A DNA stretch of 64,000 bases from Ramlibacter sp. (GCF_029866045.1 NZ_JARXAB010000053.1:1-64000), one strand, 5' to 3'. Shown: positions 16,784 to 25,402, counted from the first letter of the stretch. Numbers and translations are program-made. The notes: a model not told the origin generated them from the sequence alone.

Positions 16784-17776
16784 ATGGCCCGCCTGCAACT
16801 CTCGATCGCTATGGGCGACTACGACCGCACACGTGCGCTCTTCGACGGCCGGGTACAGGTCGACGGCGTCGACCCGGTGTACATGCTGCTCAGCCCCGAA
16901 GAAATGTTCTTCCGGGCCATGCGCAGCCAAGACTTCGACGTGGTCGAACTGTCCTTCTCGAGCTACCTGGTCAAGCACGCGCGCGGTGACTGCCCTTACA
17001 TCGCGATCCCGGTGTTTCTCTCGCGGGCCTTCCGCCACACCTCGATCTACGTGCGCAAAGACCGTATCCGTGAGCCGCGTGACTTGGCCGGCAAGCGGGT
17101 CGGCCTGCCCGAGTACCAACTGAGCGCCAACGTCTGGGCGCGGGCGCTCTTGCAAGACGACTACGGTGTTCGCCCCGAGGACGTCACCTGGGTGCGCGGT
17201 GGCATCGACACCCCCAACCGCCCGGAAAAAATCGCGCTACAACTGCCCCCTGGCGTGAAGGTCGAAGCCGCTCCCGAAGGCAAGACCATCTCGATGCTGC
17301 TGGAAGAAGGCGCCATCGACGGCTTCATCGGGCCGCGTCCGCCCAGCGCCCATATCCTGGCGCGCAACCCGAACATCGGTTGGCTGTTCGACGACCCGAC
17401 CGTGGTAGCCAAGGACTACTACAAGCGCACCGGCATCTTCCCCATCATGCACCTGGTGGGCGTGCGCAAGACCCTGGTGGACCAGCACCCCTGGCTGCCC
17501 GTCGCACTGCAAAAGGCCTTCACCCAGTCGAAGCAGGCTGGGCTTGACCTGCTGTCCGACACTTCGGCCACCAAGGTCACGCTGCCCTTCGTGGAAGAAC
17601 AGCTCAAGGCTGCACGCAGCACCATGGGCGAAGACTTCTGGGCCTATGGCGTGGACGCCGCGCGGCCCACGCTGGAGGCCTTCTTGCACCACCACCATGC
17701 GCAGGGCCTGTCGGCGCGCAAGGTGGCGGTGGAGGAGTTGTTCCACCCGGCAACCTACGAGAGCTACAGCATCTGA
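16784..17776 (+). CDS. 4,5-dihydroxyphthalate decarboxylase-like protein
   Basis: This 330-residue protein has a solute-binding-protein-like fold without a signal peptide, as in Pht5/4,5-dihydroxyphthalate decarboxylases (about 330 residues). Typical segments are LSIAMGDYDRTRALFDGRV near the N-terminus, LSFSSYLVKHARGD, FLSRAFRHTSIYV, and FPIMHLVGVRK. The family removes a carboxyl group from 4,5-dihydroxyphthalate to give protocatechuate. AAGGAA lies before the ATG. With the divergent phthalate-type oxygenase and dehydrogenase it completes the outline of a phthalate-like route, though no protocatechuate ring-cleavage genes are present. A different aromatic acid remains possible. Confidence 0.82.
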   Translation: MARLQLSIAMGDYDRTRALFDGRVQVDGVDPVYMLLSPEEMFFRAMRSQDFDVVELSFSSYLVKHARGDCPYIAIPVFLSRAFRHTSIYVRKDRIREPRDLAGKRVGLPEYQLSANVWARALLQDDYGVRPEDVTWVRGGIDTPNRPEKIALQLPPGVKVEAAPEGKTISMLLEEGAIDGFIGPRPPSAHILARNPNIGWLFDDPTVVAKDYYKRTGIFPIMHLVGVRKTLVDQHPWLPVALQKAFTQSKQAGLDLLSDTSATKVTLPFVEEQLKAARSTMGEDFWAYGVDAARPTLEAFLHHHHAQGLSARKVAVEELFHPATYESYSI

Positions 17777-17819
17777 GTGGGGTGCCAGGCCCTCGCGGGC
17801 GGTGGGCGCGGCCGGGCGA

Positions 17820-18719
17820 TCAGAGTCCATAAAAGAGGTTGCCGAATTGAGGGACGCGGTGGTCCTCGATGGCCAATCGCCAGTCCCGCAGCTCCCGCCG
17901 AGGCCAGAACCGCTCGCACAGCTGGAGGTACCGGGCGACGACCTCCCATTGGCCGGCCAGCGCGAGGTCGCGCGCCAACGCCATGCCCGGACCAAAGCTC
18001 GTGAGGACGGGCGTTGCCGGCGTCTCTTCGGCAGACGCCAGCAGGTGCAGCCCGGCTGCCGTGAGGTCTTGGCGTTGAAGTGCGATCTTCCCCAAGTACT
18101 GATGGATGACATGGATGTTGCTCGACCCGAGTTCTGCCGAGGAGGCGGAGCGCTCCAGCCCCAGCAGCTCCTGGCCGTAGCGCTCCGCCTCTTCCAGATG
18201 GCCCGCAGCGAAGGACCCGCGAAGCGCTTCGAGCCAGGCATTGTTCTTTTCCCTTAAAGAGCCTGCGGCACGGAGGGGGGCCAGGGCGGCGACGGCCTTC
18301 AGGTACCTCTCTTCTTCCCGGGTGTAGCGCTCGACGAAATTGGTTTTCACTTCATATCGACCGCGATCGTCACGGAGTCGGAAGACGCCCCGGTTCTGGT
18401 CGTAGGTGATGACAGCGCCGGGCAAGAGGGTAGGCAGCGCCAGATGGCGCTTGTCGATCCGGAACTTGCCGGTGGGACCCAGCGGGCCGAATTTTCCGGT
18501 CTCTTGGAAGTAGTGATAGGAGTCGTCGCTGCTCCGGTAGACCAGGTACCGCGAGGCGGCAAAACCGCCCGCCGCATCCGAGAGCTCTTGCTGGCTGTGC
18601 AATTCAGTGCCGCCGTACAGGCAGCCCGCCAAGGCCAGGCACAGGCCCAAAATGCAGGCCGCGCCCCAGGCCTGAGGACGGGCATCTGCTGCGCTGGGGC
18701 AGCCGGGGTTTTGGTCCAT
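17820..18719 (-). CDS. Predicted lipoprotein of unknown function
   Basis: I chose ATG 18719 (GAGGGA just upstream), giving 299 residues. A hydrophobic segment leads to the lipobox LAGC. About residues 135-250 look like paired helices of a TPR-like repeat (LEALRGSFAAGHLEEAERYGQELLGL and similar), with conserved-looking aromatic residues around 40-110. I do not recognise the family. It is flanked by larger gaps on the same strand and converges with the decarboxylase gene at a 43-base GC-rich gap, so it is probably transcribed alone. Confidence 0.65.
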   Translation of the reverse strand: MDQNPGCPSAADARPQAWGAACILGLCLALAGCLYGGTELHSQQELSDAAGGFAASRYLVYRSSDDSYHYFQETGKFGPLGPTGKFRIDKRHLALPTLLPGAVITYDQNRGVFRLRDDRGRYEVKTNFVERYTREEERYLKAVAALAPLRAAGSLREKNNAWLEALRGSFAAGHLEEAERYGQELLGLERSASSAELGSSNIHVIHQYLGKIALQRQDLTAAGLHLLASAEETPATPVLTSFGPGMALARDLALAGQWEVVARYLQLCERFWPRRELRDWRLAIEDHRVPQFGNLFYGL

Positions 18720-18888
18720 GATTCCCTCGGTGTCGTGTGGCACCCACCCCGGCGTTCGGGGCGTCCGGACGCGGATTGTGGAGACTCCGCGCCGCGCAAG
18801 GGGACGATTAGCTTTCGTCGCCTTGAATCAGGAAATGCCCAACCGTCGAGGCGTGACCCCGACGGCGAGCCGCCCCCGAGGGCCCCGT

Positions 18889-19656
18889 TCAGGGCTTCTT
18901 GAACCGGGCGGCCAGCGCAGTGGCGCTGTCGCGAAGAAGGTTCTGGTCTGCACCGACCGCCAGGAACAGGCCCCCGATGTCGATGAAGTGCTGCGCCAGC
19001 GCCGCGTCACCGGTGAGGATGCCCGGGGCCTTGCCGCAGGCGCGGATGCGCCGGAAGGCGTCATCGATCGCGGCCACCACCTCCGGATGGCCCGGGCTGC
19101 CCAGGTAGCCCATATCCGCCGACAGGTCGCCCGGCCCGATGAAGACGCCGTCGACGCCCTCTACGGCGGCAATCTCCTCCAGGTGCCCGAGCCCCTCGAC
19201 GGTTTCGATCTGCAACAGCAGACAGATTTCGTCGGCGCAGCGTTTGGCGTAGTCCTTGATACGGCCATAGCCGCTGGCCCGCGGCGCGCCGGCGTAGCCA
19301 CGCAAGCCCTGCGGCGGGTAGCGCGTGGCGGCAACGGCGCGACGCGCTTCTTCGGCGTTTTGGATGTAGGGCACGATCAGTGTTTGCGCGCCGACATCGA
19401 GCAGGCGCTTGAAGGTGACCATGTCGTTCCAGGGCGGGCGCACCACGGGCATCGTCGGGCTGCCCTTGAGCGCCTGCAGTTGGCTGAGGATATGCGGCAA
19501 CTCGTTGGGGGAGTGCTCCATGTCCAGCACCATCCAGTCAAAGCCGCAGTGGCCGAGGATTTCGGTGCTGATCGGGCTGCACAGGTGCGACCACAACCCG
19601 ACCTGGAGCTTGCCGTCCTGGAGGGCGCGCTTGAAGTGGTTGATCGGCAGATCCAT
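18889..19656 (-). CDS. HpcH/HpaI-family class II pyruvate aldolase
   Basis: This 255-residue protein has the family metal ligands Glu151 (LLLQIETVEG) and Asp177 (IGPGDLSADMG), plus His48 and Arg73 of the active site. Members (HpaI, GarL, RhmA) cleave 4-hydroxy-2-oxo acids to pyruvate and an aldehyde. It lies 43 bases after a tartronate-semialdehyde reductase gene, which supports a GarL-like role: 5-keto-4-deoxy-D-glucarate to pyruvate and tartronate semialdehyde. GAGGAGA precedes the ATG. HpaI-like activity on other substrates is not excluded. Confidence 0.88.
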   Translation of the reverse strand: MDLPINHFKRALQDGKLQVGLWSHLCSPISTEILGHCGFDWMVLDMEHSPNELPHILSQLQALKGSPTMPVVRPPWNDMVTFKRLLDVGAQTLIVPYIQNAEEARRAVAATRYPPQGLRGYAGAPRASGYGRIKDYAKRCADEICLLLQIETVEGLGHLEEIAAVEGVDGVFIGPGDLSADMGYLGSPGHPEVVAAIDDAFRRIRACGKAPGILTGDAALAQHFIDIGGLFLAVGADQNLLRDSATALAARFKKP

Positions 19657-19699
19657 TCGGTGTCTCCTCGCTCAGTTGAATACAAACAGGGCGATCAGG

Positions 19700-20584
19700 T
19701 CAGGCCTGTGCCACCTGAAAATTGGCGGCGATCTCCAGGGCACGCACAAGGCTGGAGTGGTCAAGTTGCGCACCGCCGTTGGCCGCGCAGCTGTTCATCA
19801 TCTGCAAAGCGCTGGCCGTGTGTGGCAAGGACAGGCCCAGGGCGCCGGCTCCCTCGAGCGCCAGCTTCAGGTCTTTCTGGTGCAGCTCGATGCGAAAGCC
19901 CGGGTTGAAGGTTCGCTTGATCATGCGCTCGCCATGCACCTCCAGAATGCGGCTGGCAGCAAAACCGCCCATGAGCGCCTGGCGCACCCGGGCCGGATCG
20001 GCGCCGGCCTTGGCGGCAAACAGCAGGGCCTCGCCCACCGCCTCGATGTTGAGCGCGACGATGATCTGGTTGGCCACCTTGCAGGTCTGGCCAGCACCCA
20101 CGTCGCCGACCAAGGTGATGTTTTTGCCCATCAACTCAAACAGCGGTTTGACACGGGCAAACGCCTCCTCCGTTGCTCCCACCATGATGGTGAGGCTCGC
20201 CGCCTTGGCGCCCACTTCGCCGCCGGACACCGGCGCGTCGACGTAGTCACATCCAAGCGCCTGAATGCGCTGCGCAAATTGCTTGGTCGCGATGGGGGAG
20301 ATGGAACTCATGTCCACCACCGTCTTGCCTGGCGACAGGCCCTTGGCGATGCCGTGCTCGCCAAAGAGCACCTCCTCCACATGGGGGGTGTCGGGCACCA
20401 TGATGAACATCAGGTCGGCACTTTGCGCGACCTGCGTCGCCGTCTTGGAGGCGATCGCGCCTGCGTCCACCAAAGTTGGCGGCACGCCGCTGCGCGATTG
20501 TGCGAAGACCTCATGGCCGGCGGCGATGAGGTGGCCGGCCATGGGCGCGCCCATGATGCCCAGGCCGATAAATCCAAGTTTCAT
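19700..20584 (-). CDS. garR: 2-hydroxy-3-oxopropionate (tartronate semialdehyde) reductase
   Basis: This 294-residue member of the beta-hydroxyacid dehydrogenase family has the N-terminal turn GFIGLGIMGAPMAGHL, the substrate loop DAPVSGGEVGA and the catalytic-lysine helix GQTCKVANQ. The C-terminal KDLKLALEGA stretch fits GarR/GlxR more than 3-hydroxyisobutyrate dehydrogenase. It would reduce tartronate semialdehyde to D-glycerate with NAD(P)H. It leads the pair with the aldolase and is divergent from the TRAP transporter operon. Confidence 0.85.
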   Translation of the reverse strand: MKLGFIGLGIMGAPMAGHLIAAGHEVFAQSRSGVPPTLVDAGAIASKTATQVAQSADLMFIMVPDTPHVEEVLFGEHGIAKGLSPGKTVVDMSSISPIATKQFAQRIQALGCDYVDAPVSGGEVGAKAASLTIMVGATEEAFARVKPLFELMGKNITLVGDVGAGQTCKVANQIIVALNIEAVGEALLFAAKAGADPARVRQALMGGFAASRILEVHGERMIKRTFNPGFRIELHQKDLKLALEGAGALGLSLPHTASALQMMNSCAANGGAQLDHSSLVRALEIAANFQVAQA

Positions 20585-20941
20585 AACGATGGCTTTTGAG
20601 TGAGTCAGGCCCCAGCTTGGCCGGGGGCGGTTAGGTCAGGCAGTCAACGAGGGATGGACAGACAGCTCATCGCGCCGATGGCGCCCCGCAAGCAAGAGAT
20701 CATACAACCGACCAAGTCAGGCATCGCGATGAGCCTCGCCTTGAGCCAGACGGTACGGCTCACGGCGTCCAACAATGAGCATATTCATTGGAGAAAACCC
20801 TTGGACCAGAAAAAAGCATCTCAGGAATAATGAGTCGAAGTTGTCGGATGACCGACTATTCGAAGTATCCCCACCTCCCAACCGCTGTCCCGACAACCCC
20901 ACGCGGGTCGTCGACTTTCTTCACCCCCCCAAGCAGGAGAC
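20585..20941. promoter_or_regulatory. Divergent regulatory gap between garR and dctP
   Basis: This 357-base stretch has no convincing gene. It is less GC-rich than its surroundings. It holds the palindrome CAATGA-N6-TCATTG at 20773-20790. A weak promoter-like pair follows on the + strand: TTGGAC at 20801-20806 and AATAAT at 20826-20831, with a long 19-base spacer. A 5-base hairpin GTCGG-ATGA-CCGAC lies near 20841-20854. It probably holds both promoters and an operator for a regulator not encoded here. Confidence 0.4.
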
Positions 20942-20944
20942 ATG

Positions 20945-21910
20945 ATGAAACTCAAAACCACCCTACTGGCCGCCGCCGTGGCCTTCTTGACGATTGGCGC
21001 CCAAGCTGCCGAGTTCCGCTCGGCCGATATTCATAACGCCGACGACTACCCCACGGTCCTGGCGGTCAAGCACATGAGCACCGTGCTGGAAAAAGCCAGC
21101 AGCGGCAAGCACAAGATCAAGGTGTTCAACAAGGGCGCACTGGGCTCCGAGACGGAAACCATCGACCAGGTGAAGATCGGTGCGCTCGACATGGTGCGTG
21201 TGAACGTGGCGCCGATGAACGGTGTGTGCCCGATGACCATGGTGCCCACCATGCCCTTCTTGTTCCGGTCGGTCGACCACATGCGCAAGGTGCTCGACGG
21301 CGCCATCGGAGACGAAATCCTCAAGTCCTGCGAGTCCGCCGGGTTTGTGGGCCTGGCTTTCTATGACTCGGGTGCCCGCTCGATCTATTCCAAGAAACCG
21401 ATCCGCACCGTGGCCGATACCAAGGGCATGAAGATCCGCGTGCAACAGTCCGACCTGTGGGTGGGTCTGGTCAGTGCCATGGGCGCCAATGCCACGCCGA
21501 TGGCCTACGGCGAGGTGTACACCGGCCTGAAGACCGGCCTGATCGACGCCGCCGAGAACAACTTCCCCTCGTATGACACGGCCAAGCACTTCGAGGCGGC
21601 CACGATTTACTCCAAGACCGAGCACTCCATGGCCCCCGAGATCTTGCTGTTCTCCAAGGTGGCGTGGGACAAGCTACCCAAGGCTGAACAGGACATGATC
21701 CGCGCAGCCGCCAAGGACTCGGTCAAGGTGCAACGCGCCGCCTGGGACGACCAGGAAGGCAAGTCCCTCGCGCGCGTCAAAGCCGCCGGCGTGCAGATCG
21801 TCGAGGTGGACAAGCGCTCCTTCCAGGCCGTCATGACGCCGGTGTATGACAAGTTCATCACCACGCCCGACATGAAGCGTCTGGTCAAGGCCGTTCAAGA
21901 CACCCGATAA
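20945..21910 (+). CDS. dctP: TRAP transporter solute-binding protein, DctP family
   Basis: The 321-residue product starts with a Sec signal (cleavage near AQAA-EF). It carries DctP features: [28 protein letters not shown], and the PYGEVYTGL-like [21 protein letters not shown] motif with the conserved carboxylate-binding arginine in the [10 protein letters not shown] segment. AGGAGA ends at 20940, so the ATG at 20945 is better spaced than the one at 20942. It binds an organic acid in the periplasm and hands it to the DctQM membrane proteins. The divergent aldolase/reductase pair suggests a sugar acid such as glucarate. Confidence 0.92.
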   Translation: MKLKTTLLAAAVAFLTIGAQAAEFRSADIHNADDYPTVLAVKHMSTVLEKASSGKHKIKVFNKGALGSETETIDQVKIGALDMVRVNVAPMNGVCPMTMVPTMPFLFRSVDHMRKVLDGAIGDEILKSCESAGFVGLAFYDSGARSIYSKKPIRTVADTKGMKIRVQQSDLWVGLVSAMGANATPMAYGEVYTGLKTGLIDAAENNFPSYDTAKHFEAATIYSKTEHSMAPEILLFSKVAWDKLPKAEQDMIRAAAKDSVKVQRAAWDDQEGKSLARVKAAGVQIVEVDKRSFQAVMTPVYDKFITTPDMKRLVKAVQDTR

Positions 21911-21934
21911 GCCAACCCACCGTAGCTTGACCCC

Positions 21935-21973
21935 GGCCCGGCGCGCGGACTTCCGCTGCACGCCGGGCCTTTT
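21935..21973 (+). terminator. Intrinsic terminator/attenuator between dctP and dctQ
   Basis: A perfect 9-base stem (GGCCCGGCG at 21935-21943 with CGCCGGGCC at 21961-21969) is followed at once by TTTT. The loop holds a second small stem, GCGG-ACTT-CCGC. Because dctQ and dctM follow without another evident promoter, partial read-through would give more binding protein than membrane protein. Confidence 0.75.
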
Positions 21974-21988
21974 GCCGAAAGCGCCCCC

Positions 21989-22477
21989 ATGCTGACCCGT
22001 TTTTGTGCGGCCATCGCCAAGCTGAGCCTGATGATCGCGGTGACGCTGCTGATCGTCCTGATCCTGTGCGTGCAATGGCAGGTGTTTGGCCGCTATGTTC
22101 TCAACGACACACCGACCTGGGCAGAAAACCTGGCCCTGCTGCTAGTTCTGTTCGTGACCGCCTTCGGCGTGGCGGTGGGCGTGCGGGATGCGGGCCACAT
22201 TGGGCTGGAGTCGCTGGTGATCTTGCTGCCGCGGGCGTGGCAGCGCCGGATCGAATTCCTGATCCATCTTTTGGTGGGCGGCTTCGGCGTGCTCATGGTG
22301 AAGTCGGGCTGGCTCTGGGCCTCGGTCAAATGGGGCTCGAAAAAGCCGATGCTGCCGGTGCCCGACGGCATTGACTACGTGCCGATCATCATTGCCGGCG
22401 CGCTCATCGTCCTGTTTTCATTGGAGCATGCGGTCGCCATTGTCCGCGGCCAGGAAGTGGAGCCCGCATGGAACTGA
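21989..22477 (+). CDS. dctQ: TRAP transporter small membrane subunit, DctQ family
   Basis: This 162-residue protein has four predicted membrane helices (about 12-32, 45-68, 88-108 and 128-150) and the DctQ pattern VFGRYVLNDTPTWAENLALLL after the first helix. It pairs with DctM to form the sodium-coupled transporter. No strong ribosome site precedes the ATG, and the gene follows the terminator hairpin. It overlaps dctM by 10 bases. Confidence 0.9.
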   Translation: MLTRFCAAIAKLSLMIAVTLLIVLILCVQWQVFGRYVLNDTPTWAENLALLLVLFVTAFGVAVGVRDAGHIGLESLVILLPRAWQRRIEFLIHLLVGGFGVLMVKSGWLWASVKWGSKKPMLPVPDGIDYVPIIIAGALIVLFSLEHAVAIVRGQEVEPAWN

Positions 22478-23757
22478 CCATCTTGGCGGTGAGCTTCACC
22501 GTGTTGCTGATACTGGGTGTGCCCGTAGCCTTTGCCATTGGCCTGGCGTCGGTGGCCACCATCGTGGCCGCGGGCCTGCCGATTGCAGTCGTGTTTCAGA
22601 AAATGGTCGGCGGGATGCAGGTGTTCTCATTCCTGGCCATTCCGTTTTTCATTTTTGCAGGCGAGCTGATGCTCTATGGCGGGATCGCCGAGCGCATCAT
22701 TCGTTTTGCCAACAGCCTGGTCGGCCATGTGCGTGGCGGACTGGGCATGAGCAACGTGCTGGGTTGCACCATCTTCGGCGGTGTGGCTGGCTCACCGATG
22801 GCCGATGTGTCGGCGATCGGCTCGGTAATGATTCCCCTCATGAAGAAGGAGGGCTACGACACCGACTATGCGGTGAACGTGACCACCCACGCCTCCTTGG
22901 TCGGGGCGATCATGCCGACCTCGCACAACATGATCATCTTCACGCTGGCCACGGCCGGCATTGCGTCGGTGAGTGTGCTGGGACTCATCTTGGCGGGACT
23001 GGTGCCCGCCATCATCCTCACGGTGTGCAATATGGCCGCCGCCTACTATGTGGCGGTCAAGCGCGGCTATCCGACGCATGGTCATTTCCCGGGCTGGGCC
23101 ATGGTGCTGTCGGCTTTCCTGGCCGCCTTGCCTGGCCTGCTGGTGGTGGTGATCATTTTGGGCGGCATTTTGTCGGGCGCCTTTACCGCCACCGAGTCAG
23201 CCTCAATCGCCGTGGCCTGGGCGCTGCTGATCACCACAGTGGTCTACCGCTCCCTGACCTGGGGCAACTTCATCCGGGCCTGCGCCAAGGCGTGCAAGAC
23301 CACGGGTGTGGTGCTGCTACTCATTGGCATCTCGAGCGCGTTCGGCTACTTCCTCGCCCTCTATGAAGTGCCGCAAAAAACCGGTGAGCTGATGAAGCTG
23401 GTGAGCGACAGCCCGTGGGTCATTTTTCTCATGATCAACGTGCTGCTGTTCATCTTGGGGACCTTCCTCGACATGGCAGCCACCATCCTGATCTGCACGC
23501 CCATCTTCATGCCCATCGCCATGCAGTACGGCATGGACCCCTTGCAGTTCGGCATCGTCATGCTGATCAACTGCGCGCTGGGGCTGAACACCCCACCGGT
23601 CGGAACAGTGCAATTCGTGGGCTGCGCGATCGGGGGAATTTCAGTCGGTCAGGTGATGCGCACCATCTTGCCGTTCTACAGCGCACTGGGCATGACCTTG
23701 ATGGCCGTCACCTATGTGCCGGCGTTTTCGCTTTGGCTGCCGAACTTGCTCAAGTGA
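22468..23757 (+). CDS. dctM: TRAP transporter large membrane subunit, DctM family
   Basis: This 429-residue protein has about 12 hydrophobic segments and typical DctM sequences: IPFFIFAGELM, GCTIFGGVAGSPMADVSAIGSVMIPLM, HASLVGAIMPTSHNM, and LNTPPVGTVQFVGCAIG near the C-terminus. It forms the transport channel that takes up the DctP-bound solute with sodium. An AGGAAG site lies inside the end of dctQ. The transcript ends near a small ACCCC/GGGGT inverted repeat with no T-tract. Confidence 0.93.
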   Translation: MELTILAVSFTVLLILGVPVAFAIGLASVATIVAAGLPIAVVFQKMVGGMQVFSFLAIPFFIFAGELMLYGGIAERIIRFANSLVGHVRGGLGMSNVLGCTIFGGVAGSPMADVSAIGSVMIPLMKKEGYDTDYAVNVTTHASLVGAIMPTSHNMIIFTLATAGIASVSVLGLILAGLVPAIILTVCNMAAAYYVAVKRGYPTHGHFPGWAMVLSAFLAALPGLLVVVIILGGILSGAFTATESASIAVAWALLITTVVYRSLTWGNFIRACAKACKTTGVVLLLIGISSAFGYFLALYEVPQKTGELMKLVSDSPWVIFLMINVLLFILGTFLDMAATILICTPIFMPIAMQYGMDPLQFGIVMLINCALGLNTPPVGTVQFVGCAIGGISVGQVMRTILPFYSALGMTLMAVTYVPAFSLWLPNLLK

Positions 23758-23856
23758 GTTTGGCAATACCCCGCTCGGTGGGGTCAAAAGATTGACGCGA
23801 CTGGCGAGGGCCGAGACCAGCCCTGCGCTAGGTCAAAGCAGTTCCGGCTGCGCCGA

Positions 23857-24129
23857 TCAGTCGAAGTCGAACAGTTCGCCCAAGAAGCCCTCACGCTTTT
23901 TCTTCTTGTAGTAGCCGCCCTGCGGGGGGTACATGGGCGGCGCAGCGGGGTAGTGAGGTGCCGGCGCGGCGGCCGGGGCCGCACGCGCCTGAGGCGCTGC
24001 ACGCTCGATGATCTTGTCGAGCTCACCGCGGTCGAGCCAGACGCCCCGGCACTGGGGGCAGTAGTCGATCTCGATACCGCTTCGATCGGCCATGGTGAGG
24101 TGAACGGTCTTGCAGACGGGACATTGCAT
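23857..24129 (-). CDS. Small TFIIB-type zinc-ribbon protein
   Basis: I chose ATG 24129 because an AGGAGG ribosome site lies about 9 bases upstream, giving 90 residues. The N-terminus carries two cysteine pairs, CPVCKT and CPQCRGVWLDRGELDKI, the zf-TFIIB pattern. An Ala/Pro/Tyr-rich linker follows, then KKKKREGFLGELFDFD. The function of these proteins is unknown. It sits downstream of the sox genes but is separated by 160 bases holding a long hairpin, so it is probably independent. Confidence 0.8.
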   Translation of the reverse strand: MQCPVCKTVHLTMADRSGIEIDYCPQCRGVWLDRGELDKIIERAAPQARAAPAAAPAPHYPAAPPMYPPQGGYYKKKKREGFLGELFDFD

Positions 24130-24219
24130 GGTCGGGCGCCTCCTGAAATGAGGAACCATCATCACACGGCGTTTTTGCCCTGTCTGGCGTTTTCCCAATA
24201 CCCACGCTCAGCCTAGTGA

Positions 24220-24258
24220 CCCTCGCTTGCGTGCGAAAGTTGACGCACGCACCGAGGG
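24220..24258. repeat. Long interrupted hairpin after the sox genes
   Basis: An 8-base stem (TGCGTGCG at 24228-24235 with CGCACGCA at 24244-24251) is enclosed by a 6-base stem (CCCTCG at 24220-24225 with CGAGGG at 24253-24258). There is a 2/1-base internal loop. No T-tract follows on either strand. It sits 32 bases past the soxA stop and may end, or protect, the long - strand transcript. Confidence 0.6.
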
Positions 24259-24289
24259 CCTGCTCAAACCCTAGCGGCTACACCCGCCT

Positions 24290-25075
24290 TCACGGCCGCA
24301 CCCCGGGCGTTTCGACCGTGAGCCCGAGGGCGCGGGTGGCCAGATGCAGCTCGAGTTGGACCATCTCCTCGCTGTGGAGGGGCAGGGGGTCGGCGCGCAC
24401 GCCCGTCATGCAATTGCGGACGCGGCGGCCCAGAGAGCCCATACTTTGCCATTCCAGGCGGTAGAGCGGGTAGGCATTGGCCTGACCTTGGGGGATGAGG
24501 ACACCTGCCAGACGGCCGCCGGCGAGCTGGTCGTGGCAGGCCACGCAGGAGAGATTCAATTGCCCGATGCGTTGCTGGAACAGCGCCGCGCCGCGCTCGC
24601 GAGAGGGGTCGAGCCGCCGGTCGGGGTTGGGCGTGACCGGCATGCCGCGCGATTGCAGGCCGACGGCGGCCTCGAGAGACAGCAGGTCGGAGTGCTCGGG
24701 GGACCAGGGGGGCTGGCCCTGGTGGCGCTGGCGGCACAGGTTGATGCGGTGACCCAGGTTGACGGGCCGTTGCAGGGTGGCGTCCCAGGCCGGGTAGCGC
24801 GCAGCCACGCCGCGCAGGCCGGTGATCTCGCCGTGGCACGCGATGCAGGCCTTCGATTGCGCCGCAGGGGCCTGGGCCCACAGTTGGCGTCCGCCTTCGA
24901 CCCAGAGCATGGCGGGGTTGGCGCCGTCGTCACGCTGCATGGCCTGGACAGCTGCACCCATGTCCTCGAAGCCGGAGCGGGCGGGCTGCGCGAGCGCCGA
25001 GGGGCCTGTAGCCGGCGGTGCCAGCGCGCAGCCGGCGAGGGCCGCGACAGTCAGCAGCGCCAGGCGCCAGCTCAT
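24290..25075 (-). CDS. soxA: Sulfur-oxidation cytochrome SoxA, dihaem type
   Basis: ATG 25075 overlaps the soxZ stop (ATGA) and opens a hydrophobic segment with lipobox-like LAGC (Cys16). The 261-residue product has two haem motifs, CIACH (77-81) and CVACH (177-181), the extra cysteine ligand Cys114 in INLCRQRH, and Cys222 in VRNCMTGVRA, the persulfide haem ligand. SoxXA oxidatively couples a sulfur substrate to the SoxY cysteine in the periplasm. It is last in a soxXYZA group. All catalytic residues I can check are present, so this half of the system looks functional. Confidence 0.93.
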   Translation of the reverse strand: MSWRLALLTVAALAGCALAPPATGPSALAQPARSGFEDMGAAVQAMQRDDGANPAMLWVEGGRQLWAQAPAAQSKACIACHGEITGLRGVAARYPAWDATLQRPVNLGHRINLCRQRHQGQPPWSPEHSDLLSLEAAVGLQSRGMPVTPNPDRRLDPSRERGAALFQQRIGQLNLSCVACHDQLAGGRLAGVLIPQGQANAYPLYRLEWQSMGSLGRRVRNCMTGVRADPLPLHSEEMVQLELHLATRALGLTVETPGVRP

Positions 25076-25398
25076 AGCACGCGCAGGTCGCGACGCTCGG
25101 TGTGGGCAAAGCCTCGGTCGCCTTGCCATTCAAAGGTGAGCGTGCCGCTGTCGGTGGCCACAGTGTGGAAGGCGAGGTAGGGGTTGGCGGCGATGGCCGG
25201 GTGCAGTTCGGCGCTGAAGACCAGCTCGCCGTTGTAGCGGCAGGCGAAACGCTGCACCACGTCGCGCGGCACCGGGCGCCCGTCGGCGCCAGGGCGGAAG
25301 CCGGTTTCCATGGGGTGGGCAATGGTGGCGCGCACCTCGATGACCTCACCGCGCCGGGCGGTGGCGGGGACCTGAATCAGGACGCGTGGCGTGCTCAT
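25072..25398 (-). CDS. soxZ: Sulfur carrier subunit SoxZ
   Basis: This 108-residue protein has an immunoglobulin-like SoxZ fold: TARRGEVIEVRATIAHPMETGFR near the N-terminus, DVVQRFACRYNGELVFSAELHPAIAANPY, and TLTFEWQGDRGFAHT at the C-terminus. SoxZ holds SoxY and contacts the other Sox enzymes. It lies 4 bases after soxY and overlaps soxA. No signal peptide is present, as usual, since SoxZ is exported with SoxY. Confidence 0.92.
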   Translation of the reverse strand: MSTPRVLIQVPATARRGEVIEVRATIAHPMETGFRPGADGRPVPRDVVQRFACRYNGELVFSAELHPAIAANPYLAFHTVATDSGTLTFEWQGDRGFAHTERRDLRVL

Positions 25399-25402
25399 GT
25401 TT

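Noticed and set aside
15679-16785. Upstream extension of the Rieske oxygenase to 797 codons
   Set aside because: The extra part is antisense to the Bug gene at 15790-16752. The ATG at 15678 has a good ribosome site and gives the family's normal length.
17777-17819. Terminator between convergent genes
   Set aside because: The gap is GC-rich but has no convincing stem and no T-tract on either strand.
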